From Zymoseptoria tritici IPO323 (taxonomy: Eukaryota > Ascomycota > Dothideomycetes > Mycosphaerellales > Mycosphaerellaceae): a stretch of DNA of 64,000 nucleotides. The DNA lies in NCBI RefSeq assembly GCF_000219625.1, contig NC_018211.1:1364001-1428000 (forward strand), in the 5' to 3' direction. Made by a program: the position numbers and the translations under genes. The notes under the pieces are model-generated. The model did not search any database, was not told where the DNA came from, and saw only the letters and a program-made list of their open reading frames with translations. Each line of letters opens with the position of its first letter. The stretch's first letter is position 1. This document shows, in pieces, positions 45,216 through 55,648 of this stretch.

Positions 45216-45565
45216 CTACTTCCCAACACTCCCATCACTGAACTCCGCGCCCTTGGTATCATGAATCGCATTCGGCACCACCTTCTCCACCTTCTCAGGC
45301 AATCCCTCCTGCAAGACCTTTGGCACGATGGAGTCGCCTGTGGCGTGCGAGACTTTGCCGGTATCCTTGTTGGCGCCAGTGTTGTGAGCTGCGTCGGGGA
45401 TCTTGTCTTCGACAGACTTGGGGACCTGTTATCAGGAAAGTGTGTGTGTTAGTGAGGATAGATGGTGGATGTGGTTGCATGGTAGAATCGCACCTTCTCT
45501 TGGAGAGTCTGAGGGACCGAAGAGTCGGTTGCGTGGGACACGCCTTGGCCTTTGTCGTTCTGCAT
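45216..45565 (-). CDS. Small repeat protein (93 aa), 2 exons, LEA-like composition
   Basis: The exons are 45494-45565 and 45216-45425, joined across 68 bp (GTGCGA...TAACAG). The protein is hydrophilic, lacks Cys and Trp, and contains an internal duplication: GVSHATDSSVPQTLQEKVPK is echoed by KVSHATGDSIVPKVLQEGLP, each followed by a VE(D/K)..P(D/N)A(A/I)H(N/D)T element. The composition resembles stress-related, LEA-like fungal proteins. That function is inference. Small proteins of this type are easily missed by annotation. Confidence 0.7.
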
Positions 45566-46165
45566 GTTGAGAATTGGTTTGGAGGGAGTTTGGTTGATTA
45601 AACTTGTGTGTTGGAATGGTAGATGTGATTGAAAGACCCCACAACTACGAGCGAACACGACCGATCTTATACCTCACTCCTCTCGATCCTCCCACCACGG
45701 ACTCCGGACTCTTCACAGCATCATACTTGCGTCTTCTCCGCTCATGTGCAACGTGTTCCCGCCGGACATGCTGTGCAGCCTGCGGTAATCAAAGAAAGTC
45801 GTCATGGACTTTGTCGTCAGATGTCGAACAATGCCTGCGCCACCACGATGCACTCGGCATTCGACTCGCTTACTTGGCCGGATGGAGTCGAGTGTGCGAA
45901 TGTCCGAAGATGGAGACGGAGAGACGGTGGAAGAATTGTCCGCCGGTCGAAGTGGAAGGATGCAGGACGTTGAAGTCGTCAGCTTGACGTATACAGGTTT
46001 AGGAGAGAAGAGGAAGTGCTCAAGGTCCACCGGCACCGGGTACCCGTGGGCTGCTTACTAATACGCCTGACAACCCGACGACCTATAGGTTGCAATCCTC
46101 AGGGCCCACGACAATAACACGAGTTTGCACGAGCTGTATCTTTTAAGCGGCACTAAACCGATGAA
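45566..46165. other. Divergent intergenic, 0.6 kb
   Basis: This separates the small repeat protein (minus) from the TPR-TIR gene (plus). Nothing is recognised. Confidence 0.5.
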
Positions 46166-48252
46166 ATGGAAGCACCGAACTGGGCACAGAAGTTCGACTC
46201 CTTCCTAGACCAGGCCGAAGACAACGAAGACAAAGCCGAGTGGCAGTCATGCTTGAAGGACTTGCAGGAAGCCTTGAACATCTGTGACACTCGTCCAATA
46301 CCTGACAAAGAACAGCGCAGACAACAAGTACTCATGAAAATGGGTGGTCTCTACCGCCGCTTTGGCCGATATGACGAGGCCGTGGTATATCTCAACGGAG
46401 CCCTCGACGCCGACAGCCATGTGACTGCTCTCAAGCGTGCGGCGATCCTGGGAGAGCTGGGTGTGCTGTACAGACATAAGAATGACTTCTTCCGAGCCCG
46501 CGAAGTGTTCAGCGAACAATACTTGCTTGCCAAAGAGACCGCCCTTGTGGCGGAAGCAGAAATGTGCCGTGCAGTCGGCAATGAAGGTATGTCTGCCTAC
46601 AATGAACATCAGCAACGTAGAAAGTGCCTGACAAGCGAGGATTTGAGGGTACGCGACATGTGCGGCCACGATGAAGAAAGTCTCGTCCGCATCGACGAAG
46701 AACCCAGAGCAAAGCTATTGCAGGACAACAGCCTCTTAGCGTATGCCACATCGCAAATTGAGGAGAGAATCGCCAGAGCTCAGGCACTGCAAGACCGACT
46801 AGCCGGCGGAGACACGGATGAAAAGCTCAGACGCCGGTATGCACAGGCTGCACGCCGATGGGAGACCATTGGTCTAGACAGGCTATCCCTATGCCTGATC
46901 GCGGCTCACAATTTCGATGAAGCCGTGAAGAGGACGCAGGAGGCAATGACCAAACAGAAAGGCATGGATCCGACAGTGACCGCACTGTCACGTTTCTTTC
47001 ATGGCAATGCGCTCTGGTGCGCTGGCCAGCAACAAGCTGCGGAAGGAGTCTGGAATTCCACCACCGGCGTCTGTTCCCCAGCAATGGGCTTGTGCAAAGA
47101 GCCCTCCTCTGAGCACGCAGACTACTTGGAGCTGTTAGCAGACGCTGGAATTGACTTTGACGTTTACGATGAACAGGGGTTTAGTGCCTTGGACTACGCC
47201 GTCCTGAGCCGTAACCAGACGGCCACTGCAGCCAACAAAGATGCTGAGCGGATGATTGACATTATCGATAGAAGTTTGCGCAAGACTCTGGCCGCGGACC
47301 ACGAGAGACAAATGCCACAGTCTACTCCGCAGGATGCGATCCAGGCGGTTGAGGCTGAGGTTCGGCAGCGGCACAGGCAGGCAAATGTTCGACGATATTA
47401 CAGGAACCTTCTGCAGGAGCACCTGCGACCTCAACTCAAGAACAGTCTACAATACAGCCATGACTGTGTTCGTATGTTGCGCCAGCAGTATGCAAGTTAT
47501 CTCGATGCCGACATCGGAAGGCGACAAGTCTTTGATTGGCTCTATTATGTTCCGTACGACGACTTCAGGACTCTCGGACATATGCCGCAACCCGCCGAGC
47601 GAAGTGTGGACTCGTCTAGAAGGCTGGCAACGAGAATGGATACATCTAGGGCCGGTGGCACATCATCAGCAGATGAAGACATCTTCCTCGTATTCTTCTC
47701 GTACCGTTGGATCGGTCACAACATGCCAGACGATGGTGCAAATACGCAGTACAGTCGCATGCTCAACGCTGTTGAAGCACTTATTTTTCAGCGCGGACTC
47801 ACTGCCGAGCATGTGGGATTATGGCTAGTAAGTTGAATCGTCAGTGGACGGGCCTATCGGTCGCGCTGAGGAGGTGTTCCTGCTAACGACACTCCAAGGA
47901 CATCGCATGCATTGATCAGGAGGACGTTGAGTCGCGAGAACGCGGCATAGACTCCTTGCCTATGGCCGTTCTCCAATGCGATGTCATGATCAGTCTAGAA
48001 GATGATGAGTACTATAACCGAGCTTGGTGTGCTGTCGAAGTACGGCTGATGCAGGAGCTGATCGGTGCGTATCACAAACACGAACGTTGGAGTCACAGAC
48101 TTCTCTCCGGGGAGAGTACGGCGGATGGACTTCTCGAACGCAGCCAAGAGCACTCCGAGGTGCCTATTACGAGTCTATCTGTGACTGTGAAGGGTGATCT
48201 TCCCAAGATTGACTTTCTAATGAGACAGAGCAAGTTGCTTGGTGGGCCATGA
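46166..48252 (+). CDS. TPR-ankyrin-TIR/HET-like protein (671 aa, 2 exons)
   Basis: The exons are 46166-47827 and 47899-48252. The intron (GTAAGT...GCTAACGACACTCCAAG, 71 bp) is phase 0. The N-terminal half has TPR-type helices: MGGLYRRFGRYDEAVVYLNG, then AAILGELGVLYRHKNDFFRA, and LSLCLIAAHNFDEAVKRTQE. Then comes a short ankyrin-like element (DEQGFSALDYAVL). The C-terminal domain starts at about residue 515 (IFLVFFSYRWIG) and continues as HVGLWLDIACIDQED, GIDSLPMAVLQCDVMISLED and YYNRAWCAVEVRLMQEL. This shares SY.W and D..CI(D/N)Q with HET domains. It shares WCxxE with TIR domains, in which that Glu (here residue 601) is the NAD-cleaving residue. NADase activity is inference. A cupin-like gene follows directly. 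Confidence 0.8.
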
Positions 48253-48373
48253 GCTGCCATACCCCGGCATGTGACGTACGCCGTATGACATGCAGGATGC
48301 AGCTACGTCTTGTGGAGGAATCGCCTGCATCGCGGGTCCTGCCCGAGCGACTCTCGCTAAAGGATAGCTACAA

Positions 48374-49441
48374 ATGCCCGGGGCCCCTCATCCCTATTTT
48401 CTGACCCTTTGGATCAGTCGCGAGCAGCATATCAATGATATCATGGACCTGGACCACAAGGAGATCTCGTACGTTGTTGCCGGAGTGGCAACTGCTGCCA
48501 ACGTCTCGGAGGCTGGACGGGAAATGATATTGAAGTGGATGCTGGAGACACAGCAGAAGCTACTCTCACCTCATTCACCTACGCAGCAGGTACCGGTAGA
48601 GAGCCCAACACTTCAAGGGTGGTGTGCCGCACTTGCTGCCGATCAAGCACTGCTGTCCCTCAGCACCAGGTGCGCAATCGGACTCGTACTAGCAATCTGT
48701 TTCCTGCGCACCAAGTCCCGAGGTACACTCCCCGCAACACCGGCGGAGCTATCTCAGACATGGGAACTGTGTTACCACGCCCTGGTCACATCCGAGCAGA
48801 CCGCCGACTTCCTGTTAAACCCCACCCGCAGCGCTCAGGGCTTCCTCGCCACGCCCCTCTGCAGTGTCAACATCAATGGGCGCATCGACTTCCTCTTCCG
48901 CTTCCACGTCTGGCTTCCAGACAGTCAACGCGGCGTAACGGGTTGGCAATTACACTCCCACCAAGCAGCTGCTCGAAGCTGGGTCCTGGCTGGAAGTGCC
49001 GTGGACAATTCGTACGAAGTCGTGGAGTCTGCGCGGGAGCAGGCGACGCATTCGGAGCATGTACCATTGTGGGCGAGCGCGGAGCAGAAGGAGCTTACGA
49101 GGAGTTATCAGACTCATCGCACTAGTTCTAAAGCGGTCGGGACTGGGATTTATGTCAAGGCGAGCTTGAGGTCGACGGCGAGGTATGGGAGAGATGCGAG
49201 CTATGTGATTCCCGCCGGCAGTTACCATCTCACCGAGGTCCCGCATGATGGATTTTACGCCACGTTGTTCTCGTTTGATGCGCAACAGGGCTACATTGCG
49301 GATGCGGGAATCCTGGGCCCTGTCGATGGGAAGGACAGCGTGCAAAATCGATACTCAGGCGGCAGCAAGGCGTGTGATCTAGCGCGCCTGGTGGAGACTG
49401 CGAGAGGCCAGGAACCTGAGATGCTTGACGATATATACTAG
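48374..49441 (+). CDS. Cupin-like protein (355 aa) paired with the TPR-TIR gene
   Basis: Single exon, 355 residues; a second Met (residue 24, base 48443) could be the real start. The N-terminal half is helical (TRCAIGLVLAICFL...). The second half resembles a cupin/dioxygenase-like barrel. FLFRFHVWLPDSQRGVTGW precedes LHSHQAAARSWVLAGSA, where the two His are candidate metal ligands. A strand pattern follows with YVIPAGSYHLTEVPHDGFYA and TLFSFDAQQGYIADAG. A metal-binding small-molecule or protein-modifying role is plausible but unproven. It starts 121 bp after the TPR-TIR stop, same strand, tight for this region, suggesting functional linkage. Confidence 0.62.
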   Translation: MPGAPHPYFLTLWISREQHINDIMDLDHKEISYVVAGVATAANVSEAGREMILKWMLETQQKLLSPHSPTQQVPVESPTLQGWCAALAADQALLSLSTRCAIGLVLAICFLRTKSRGTLPATPAELSQTWELCYHALVTSEQTADFLLNPTRSAQGFLATPLCSVNINGRIDFLFRFHVWLPDSQRGVTGWQLHSHQAAARSWVLAGSAVDNSYEVVESAREQATHSEHVPLWASAEQKELTRSYQTHRTSSKAVGTGIYVKASLRSTARYGRDASYVIPAGSYHLTEVPHDGFYATLFSFDAQQGYIADAGILGPVDGKDSVQNRYSGGSKACDLARLVETARGQEPEMLDDIY

Positions 49442-50266
49442 CGAATCTTCGAGCAGGAAAGTCATGCACCCACTCAGATGATTTCTCTGACTGCATTGTC
49501 AGCTCAAAATTGTTCGAAGTGATCATCGTGCCGACCCTCATACCGCCGTGTCGGCCAACCACAGCAAAGAGTGATGGGCATTCGATGCCAAATGAGAGAC
49601 CCATGATCGGGATAGATGGATCAGCGAGCCTAATTTAGCATTAGTTCCATCCACGACGTCTTCCTCGTTAGGCCAGAAGAACGCACCCAATCTGCTCCTG
49701 GTTCGCGGGATTCGGTATACTGTCCGGATCCTGATGTCTGCCTGGGCTGTCTTCGTCGAGATTGTTCTACATCTGAAGGCGGACTGGGAGCCTCCAGTGA
49801 GATCGTTTTTAGTCTGCACCTATAGCGCCGAACTCGACAATATGCACTGTCAACCAGATATCGCGAGTCTCACGTTCAGTCAGTGGCGCCAGTCATCGCA
49901 ATTCGCTTTCATGGTCCTTCTCTCGATGCGAAATGTAAGCTGTCCGCGAATGTCCCAGCGACTTGAGCTCCGCGTGGAAGAGGGTCCCGAGTCGGAAGGC
50001 TGGTCTCTGCGAATGGTTCCACATACCCACCCTTACCTTCAACTCTGCCCTGCGACCCTACCTCATCGGGTCAATTGCAGCCTCGTCCAAAAGAGACATT
50101 TCCAAGAAAGGAGATTTGTACAAATGCTGAGCGAGGCTATTGTAGCATAACAGAGCACAATACCTCCTCTGAAGTGCTCTGTTGTATACCCCATTGTTAC
50201 TTTGTCACATCGTCTCAATCCTTCTCATCATCGCACCTCATCTATACCATATCCAAACCACGCTCT
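49442..50266. other. Convergent intergenic, 0.8 kb
   Basis: This lies between the cupin-like gene and cox6. A 138-codon plus-strand frame (49734-50150) has no recognisable domain. I see nothing else. Confidence 0.5.
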
Positions 50267-50946
50267 TTACGACGAAGCCTCTGGAAACATGTTCTCCTTG
50301 AGGTTGATGCCAAGCTCCAGCCTGATTCCCTCCAACTCCTTGACGTACTCCTCGTATTGACCGACGTTCTCGACCTTGGCCTTGATACCTGTGCGCGGCA
50401 TGTTAGCCATTGTTCCGTGTCCTTTCCCTCAAAAGCACCCGCCATACCCTCAAACACCCTCACAGCGGTAGGGTAGTCGTTGACCCGGCGAGCAGCTCGG
50501 AGCGCAGCGATGATGACGGAGGGAGATGGCACGAGATCGTATGCGAAAGCGTTGTTGAGGTTGCGCTGAAGCTCGAAAACATCCTGAACGGACTCGAACT
50601 CCTTCTCGTATCTGCAGGTCATATCATGTCAGCTAGGAGCTTTCCAACCCATGCTCTCACGATCGGCAATGCCATTGAGAGAGTTTGAGCTCGTTTCCTC
50701 CCCCACCACAGCCATTGGACTGCGATATTTCAATCCTACACACCTCGCGGTAAACTCCTCAAAGCTCTCCTCGTGATGCGGGTCATGCGGGTCCGGGTCG
50801 CCAGCCATCCTTATGCTGGACGTCGAGAATGCCGCGGTGATCGGCTTGAATTGCGAGACCTGGAAGGCGCGGACGGGTCGCACGCGACAGGCCTGGGTGT
50901 TGTAGAGGCTCGCTCGCGCGACACGGGCCAGGATGGCGGAAGACAT
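50267..50946 (-). CDS. cox6: Cytochrome c oxidase subunit VI (Va of animals), 3 exons
   Basis: The exons are 50744-50946, 50439-50611 and 50267-50388, giving 165 residues. The start is a mitochondrial presequence (MSSAILARVARASLYNTQAC, basic and Ser-rich), with an acidic/His stretch (DPHDPHHEESFEEFTAR). The mature subunit is clear: YEKEFESVQDVFELQRNLNN, VPSPSVIIAALRAARRVNDY and AVRVFEGM, then KVENVGQYEEYVKELEGIRL. It is a nuclear-encoded, matrix-side structural subunit of respiratory complex IV. Intron 1 (132 bp) and intron 2 (50 bp, GTGCTT...CTAAC...ACAG) restore the family sequence exactly. Confidence 0.95.
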
Positions 50947-51856
50947 GTTTGCAGGTGTGGAGGGGAGAATCGAGGACGGCGAGGTCGTGTTTGGTGGACA
51001 ATATTGCTGGCCAAACCCGCAAATCTCGGCTTGCGTTAGGAGAGGTCGAGCGAGCATCGGCTGATTCCGGAGCAGGTCACGTGCAGGGACAATCAACGTC
51101 ACCGCATGAGAACACGGCATCCCATCGGTCTCTTCAGCTTTACATGGATTTGGCGATTCTACACTACATTGATGTGAGTGCTTTAGAAACAGTGACAAAC
51201 CAGTGCGCTAAAGTCCATCAATCCATCCTTCGATTGAGATTCGCAAAGGGCAGCTCTCGAGCTCTCGACAGAGCTGCCGCGACATCCAATCAGAGCTTGC
51301 TCATATGCACGACAAGGGCGAGGCTTGGATCAACGCGATAGCCATATTTACCAAGAAGTGAGCGCGGCCAGAGATGCGACAGTCGATGTTGCTCAGTGGT
51401 ACCGTGGCATGTCTAACGATGCTCTGTGTCGAGCAAGATCACCCGTCGCAATGGCTTGCGTTGTTCTATGATGTTCGGCGACGAGGTGCAAAGACCTGCC
51501 ATTGTCGACTGCGTGGCAAGTCTTTTCTGCGTCGTAGGTGTGCTCCGTTCTGCTACATCGGAATAAGCAGAACGACTTGCATGGTATCTGGCGCGCAACG
51601 CCATTTGGATCGAGCTTTGCTAGATCGATGGCTCACAGGAAGTAGACAAACCACTCTCAGCAGACACTCTCGAGCTTCTGTAACATGTCTGTATCAACCG
51701 AAGCGTGGGATGTTCAGCAACCACGAAGTGATAGAGGTGCAAAGCCAAGTCCAAATTCAGTGTGACTCACGTCGGCTTCGGCTCTTCTCGTGACAGAGAA
51801 AACTTTCAGAGTCATAGCCCTCCACAATTTCACCACCATCATCCACCAATACAATC
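50947..51856. other. Intergenic, 0.9 kb
   Basis: This is upstream of cox6 and upstream of the tRNA. The 140-codon plus-strand frame (51374-51793) is Cys/Arg-rich in a chance-like way. No gene is supported. Confidence 0.5.
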
Positions 51857-51934
51857 AGCTTTGTAGCACAGCGGAAGCGCGTCGGGCTCATAGAGATCAC
51901 CCGAAGGTCAACGGATCGAAACCGTTCAAAGCTA
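51857..51934 (+). tRNA. Initiator tRNA-Met (CAT) with apparent 6-nt intron
   Basis: The acceptor stem pairs AGCTTTG with CAAAGCT, followed by discriminator A. The D-arm is GCAC/GCGC with one A.C mismatch. The anticodon stem is TCGGG/CCCGA around CTCATA...A. The T-stem is AACGG/CCGTT with T-loop ATCGAAA. The A1-T72 pair, three G-C pairs next to the anticodon loop, and A at the start of the T-loop are initiator hallmarks. Six extra bases (GAGATC, 51893-51898) sit one base after the anticodon, the canonical position of eukaryotic tRNA introns. Removing them leaves 72 nt, the standard initiator length. A TTTTT terminator follows near 51949. Confidence 0.85.
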
Positions 51935-52157
51935 TCATCATCATTCTTTTTGCCTTTTGGTTCTGCTTTGATTTTTGACTTTGGGCCTTTGCTTCCTCTT
52001 CATGGGGGAGCATCCAAGGGACTTGGGCGTTGTTCATGCTACCGAAACGCCGTAATCCAGATGAGTCCAGGTGACAGGTCGTGCTCTCGCCCAATAGCGG
52101 GGAGACTGGTACAGAGGAGAGGCCTGCGAGCAGGCCTCTGGGGCTCGCTCCCGCTGT

Positions 52158-52641
52158 TCAGAGTCGGTCATCAGCGGTGAAGCCCATATTCTTACGCCAC
52201 CAGTCCAGCACACCTCGCCGTTCCATTTCCGAGGCGAAGTATTTCACCGAGTCCGTTTCGAATAGGCCAGCGGCATCCTCGGGAAGCTCCTTCTCGACGT
52301 CCTTGGGATCCATGCTGGCGGGATGAGCGGCAAGCTGAAAGTCTTTGTATCGCAGTCTCTGTTCCAAAGGTTCAGTATCGAGGTCTGTAAATCTCGACGA
52401 AGATTGCAGCGATGCGATGGCATGAGAGCTGGTCTCTTTATCGTACCTTGACAGCCGCTACCCAATTCTCTACGCCCTCTTGACGACCTTGAACGTACAT
52501 GATGCCCGGAGAACCACCGGACCGTAACAGAGCGTAGACATTCTCGTTAGCGGCCGCTTGTCGTAGCCTGGTCACTTTCTTTCGCGATGTGATGTGGTGC
52601 GTCCGGATGAGCGCGTTCCACGTTGCCCGGCTGCTGGACAT
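52158..52641 (-). CDS. DUF1115-type protein, short form (131 aa, 2 exons)
   Basis: The exons are 52447-52641 and 52158-52358, joined by GTACGA...ATACTGAACC...ACAG (88 bp). The protein carries the DUF1115 signature: IRTHHITSRKK, then YALLRSGGSPGIMYVQG and RLRYKDFQLAAHP. The C-terminus ends MERRGVLDWWRKNMGF. In the RWDD2-type relatives I know, this region follows an N-terminal RWD domain. Here nothing RWD-like precedes it in the 0.6 kb upstream that I can splice on. The gene may be a genuinely short form or lack upstream exons. Function of the domain is unknown. Confidence 0.75.
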
Positions 52642-53262
52642 TCACGGATGGCTTGAGCGGAGTGCGACAGCATTCCCATAGCTTTTTGATGGTGGAACTC
52701 TGACGGACAGCGGCGTATCGTCGATGGGTGTCGTCGTTGTCGTGAGTCGGCGTTTGATGGATCGAAAGTCCGATGCGAAGCTTGAACCTCAGGAAGCTGT
52801 CGAGCCCTACGTCACAACAGTCGGAAGGCGCAGGAGGACATATTAATTCAACTATCAAACACAGCCGATGGCCTTGCAATCACAATTTGACAAGAGTCGG
52901 CCAGGTCTCTTGCTGTCACAGGACCAACAAACTAAAGCAAGAGATGCGCTCCCATAATTCTGATTTTGGTCCTCGAATACATCTCCACTACTGCATAGCC
53001 CCTGAGTTCAAAGTCGTCGATTCCTGCGTCTCTATATCCACCATGACTCTGGGAAGTCATTCGCTCAAACTTGCAGCATCCGCCTTGCTCTCTCATGCAT
53101 TCGTGTCCATGCTATCCTATCCATCATGCCTCGGGCCACGCTCATACTCCCGCAAGAAGTCCATACGCCTCGCTAATGCCCACAAAGATCAATGTATCTC
53201 ACGCTTACCCACGCTCATCCCACCCACTGGTTGTGTCCATCGCCTGCGATCCTCGTACCGAC
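52642..53262. other. Intergenic, 0.6 kb
   Basis: This separates the DUF1115 gene from ubc7, both on the minus strand. No additional exon or RNA is recognised. Confidence 0.5.
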
Positions 53263-53831
53263 TCACAACCCCAGACTCCTCCTCACGTCAGCCTTGACCC
53301 TAGCCTCGTATTCCTTCCTCCTCTCGCGCCACATCTTCGCCGCATCGATGTTTGCAGGACTCTCGTCATTCGGCTCCGCAATCATGCTCATCACACTGAT
53401 CAAGATCTTCTCCACGCTCTGGATCGGTGACCACCGCTCGGAGGCATGCTCGTAGTGGTTCGGATCGTCGCCGGGAGGATGAAGAATCGATATGCATACG
53501 GTACCATTAGGGTAGACTGCATCCTCATGCCATTAGCATCTTGCGGCGGCTGAAGGCATGGCCTTCGAAGTCGATCATATCACTGACCGTTTGGGTGCCA
53601 AATATCGCACAGAAACCTCATGGTCGGCGGCATGAGCGGGTAGTCGCGTGGGAACTTCAACTCGGCAGGAAAGACTCCGCCTTCGAATGGCGTGCCCTCT
53701 GGTCCTTCAATCATGGCTTCCCAGACGAAGAGGTCATCTTCGTTGACTGGTCCCGCGGTGATGCCAATCGGTGGCTCAACGCTGAGACCTTTGTACTCTT
53801 GAAAGAGACGTTTCGCCGCCATGGAATTCAT
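53263..53831 (-). CDS. ubc7: Ubiquitin-conjugating enzyme E2 Ubc7 (UBE2G type), 2 exons
   Basis: The exons are 53588-53831 and 53263-53516, giving 165 residues. The UBC fold is complete: [20 protein letters not shown], then [20 protein letters not shown], with the catalytic Cys at residue 89. The acidic insert after the active site ([14 protein letters not shown]) is the Ubc7/UBE2G hallmark. Ubc7 works with ER membrane E3 ligases (Hrd1, Doa10) and Cue1 in ER-associated degradation. The intron (71 bp, GTCAGT...GCTAATG...GCAG) splits the WHPN|VYPNG codons. The first Met and the Met three codons later are both possible starts. Confidence 0.95.
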
Positions 53832-54253
53832 CGTTGCTGGCGGGACTGAAAGGTATGCTCGATGTGGGAGGTGTTTGATGTGTGTTGTGTCGTGAAGATA
53901 GCTGCGAGTGACAAAGGCGATCATTACAGTCGACGGACTCGGCTCAACTTTTTGCCGAGCCGGAAAGTTGTGCCTCAGGGATCATCGACATGTGACAACC
54001 TCAAGAAAGAAATATTGTGAGAGTGAGCTACAGTCTTTCGTTGATTTCAATCAAAGCATGCAACATCTCAGGTACATGTCACTTCGTCAGCGAGAAAGAA
54101 ACTTTCGAGCTTCGAGAAATGTTGGTCGAATTCGTATGTGGCTTTCCAAGCTATGTGCTTCTGTACACTGAACCACAAGGCCATCAAGGACTCAAGGGCT
54201 ATGACCTGTACTTCGACCAGGCATCGTGCCTCTCCCGTGCTATGTCCGAGGTT
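53832..54253. other. Intergenic, 0.4 kb
   Basis: This is the ubc7 upstream region and the sen2 3' region, both on the minus strand. Nothing is recognised. Confidence 0.5.
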
Positions 54254-55648
54254 TCAATCTCGACTCCTATTCGCCACCCATCGCTTCATTACGAACTCCC
54301 TGATCTTGTACCCTTTCAATAACCCTCCAATATCCAATGTCTCGGCACCTGTGAACTCGTTGGGTGGCGGAATGTCCACATAGACCAATACCAGCGTCTT
54401 CAACACCTGACTCTGCACCCGATTCACACAATGCAACCACCACCAGTCCTTACTGTCCTCTTTGATCCTTCGCTTCGATCTGCCCTCCTCAGTGTTCCAG
54501 TAAGCGTCTGAGTAGCTGGGGATTATCATGACCGCAAACTCGGCGTGCGAGAATACGGGACCGCGATAGTAGAGAAGGTAATCAATCGAGAACTTGATGC
54601 CAGGGCGGACGACCCAACCGAGAGAGCGAAAGTGGTGATAGACCACATAGTTGAGCATAAATTGCGAGTCCGGCGGCACATCCAGGGTCGCAGGCTTTCG
54701 CGGGAATGTGCTTGTCCGATCGAATTGGCGCAGCAGCTCGGAGGTCGAGAAAGGCGGACGTGACGAATCTGACGGTGTGCGTATAACCAGCACTCCCAGA
54801 CCGTACGATAGGAAGAAGGCTTCTTCACAAGTCAACTGCAGGTGTTCTTGGTTCTCAATTTCTTGCTCCTCGTCCTCGCTGCTCGAAACGCTTGCCGATC
54901 TTGCGGCCCTCGCAGCGGGATGACTTGTCACCTCCGAGGCGTCGCTTCTCGCAATCAATGGTTCAATATCTCCCGCCACCTCGGTAGGCTCGTCCAACGT
55001 CAGCGCCTCCAATGGCAACAGGCCTTGTTCGACCTTCCTCTGTCGCTCGATCTTCTCGGCCTCTGCTCGTGCTCGCTCCAGCTTAAATGCTCGCCGCTTT
55101 TCTCTCCTAGCATTCGTTGCTTCTTCTGCGGTACCACCACCGACCCGCTTTGCCTTTAATCTCGCCTTCTCGCGCTCCACCCAGCTCGGTTCACTGCGAC
55201 TCAAGGTACCCTTGCCGAAGAATCCCATTTCCCACAACGCTCGAACGTGCTTTGGATCCGTGACATGGACAGATCGGGTCTCCGACGAGAAGTAGCCGAT
55301 GTACAGACTTGTTGGCTGGGATGCAGGAGGCGATATGAGCAGTGACAAGTACGCATATGCAATTCGTAGTAGTGAAAGAGGATTTGTTGGATGGAAGGCC
55401 GGGAGTGGGTGGACTTCCAATGGCAATGGATTTCTATGAATGAAGGCGTAATTGGGTCTCTTCGCTTTTGGGCGCGCAGGTTTTCGAGGGGTTGCTGGGT
55501 CCGTGGTTCCCGGCGCTGGGCTGCTTGTGTTCTTGTCTGCGTTCTCTGTCTCTGCGGTCGAGATCGGTCTCTCGGCATTTGAGGGTTCTGCCTGTTGGGC
55601 CAGGGTTCGCTCCGTTCCAGCGGCTATGTCGCCATTTGGCAGGCTCAT
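54254..55648 (-). CDS. sen2: tRNA-splicing endonuclease catalytic subunit Sen2
   Basis: Single exon, 464 residues. Sen2 cleaves the 5' splice site of intron-containing pre-tRNAs within the heterotetrameric Sen complex. The N-terminal part contains a basic/Pro region, then YAFIHRNPLPLEVHPLPAF, a long charged coiled coil (residues about 165-215), and the C-terminal nuclease fold. The catalytic triad residues are visible: Tyr in LLYYRGPVFSH (about residue 360), His at about 368, and Lys in SQVLKTLVLVYVDIP (about 417). The gene is divergent from the scramblase gene. It is functionally apt given the intron-containing tRNA at 51.9 kb, though that link is only circumstantial. Confidence 0.93.
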   Translation of the reverse strand: MSLPNGDIAAGTERTLAQQAEPSNAERPISTAETENADKNTSSPAPGTTDPATPRKPARPKAKRPNYAFIHRNPLPLEVHPLPAFHPTNPLSLLRIAYAYLSLLISPPASQPTSLYIGYFSSETRSVHVTDPKHVRALWEMGFFGKGTLSRSEPSWVEREKARLKAKRVGGGTAEEATNARREKRRAFKLERARAEAEKIERQRKVEQGLLPLEALTLDEPTEVAGDIEPLIARSDASEVTSHPAARAARSASVSSSEDEEQEIENQEHLQLTCEEAFFLSYGLGVLVIRTPSDSSRPPFSTSELLRQFDRTSTFPRKPATLDVPPDSQFMLNYVVYHHFRSLGWVVRPGIKFSIDYLLYYRGPVFSHAEFAVMIIPSYSDAYWNTEEGRSKRRIKEDSKDWWWLHCVNRVQSQVLKTLVLVYVDIPPPNEFTGAETLDIGGLLKGYKIREFVMKRWVANRSRD

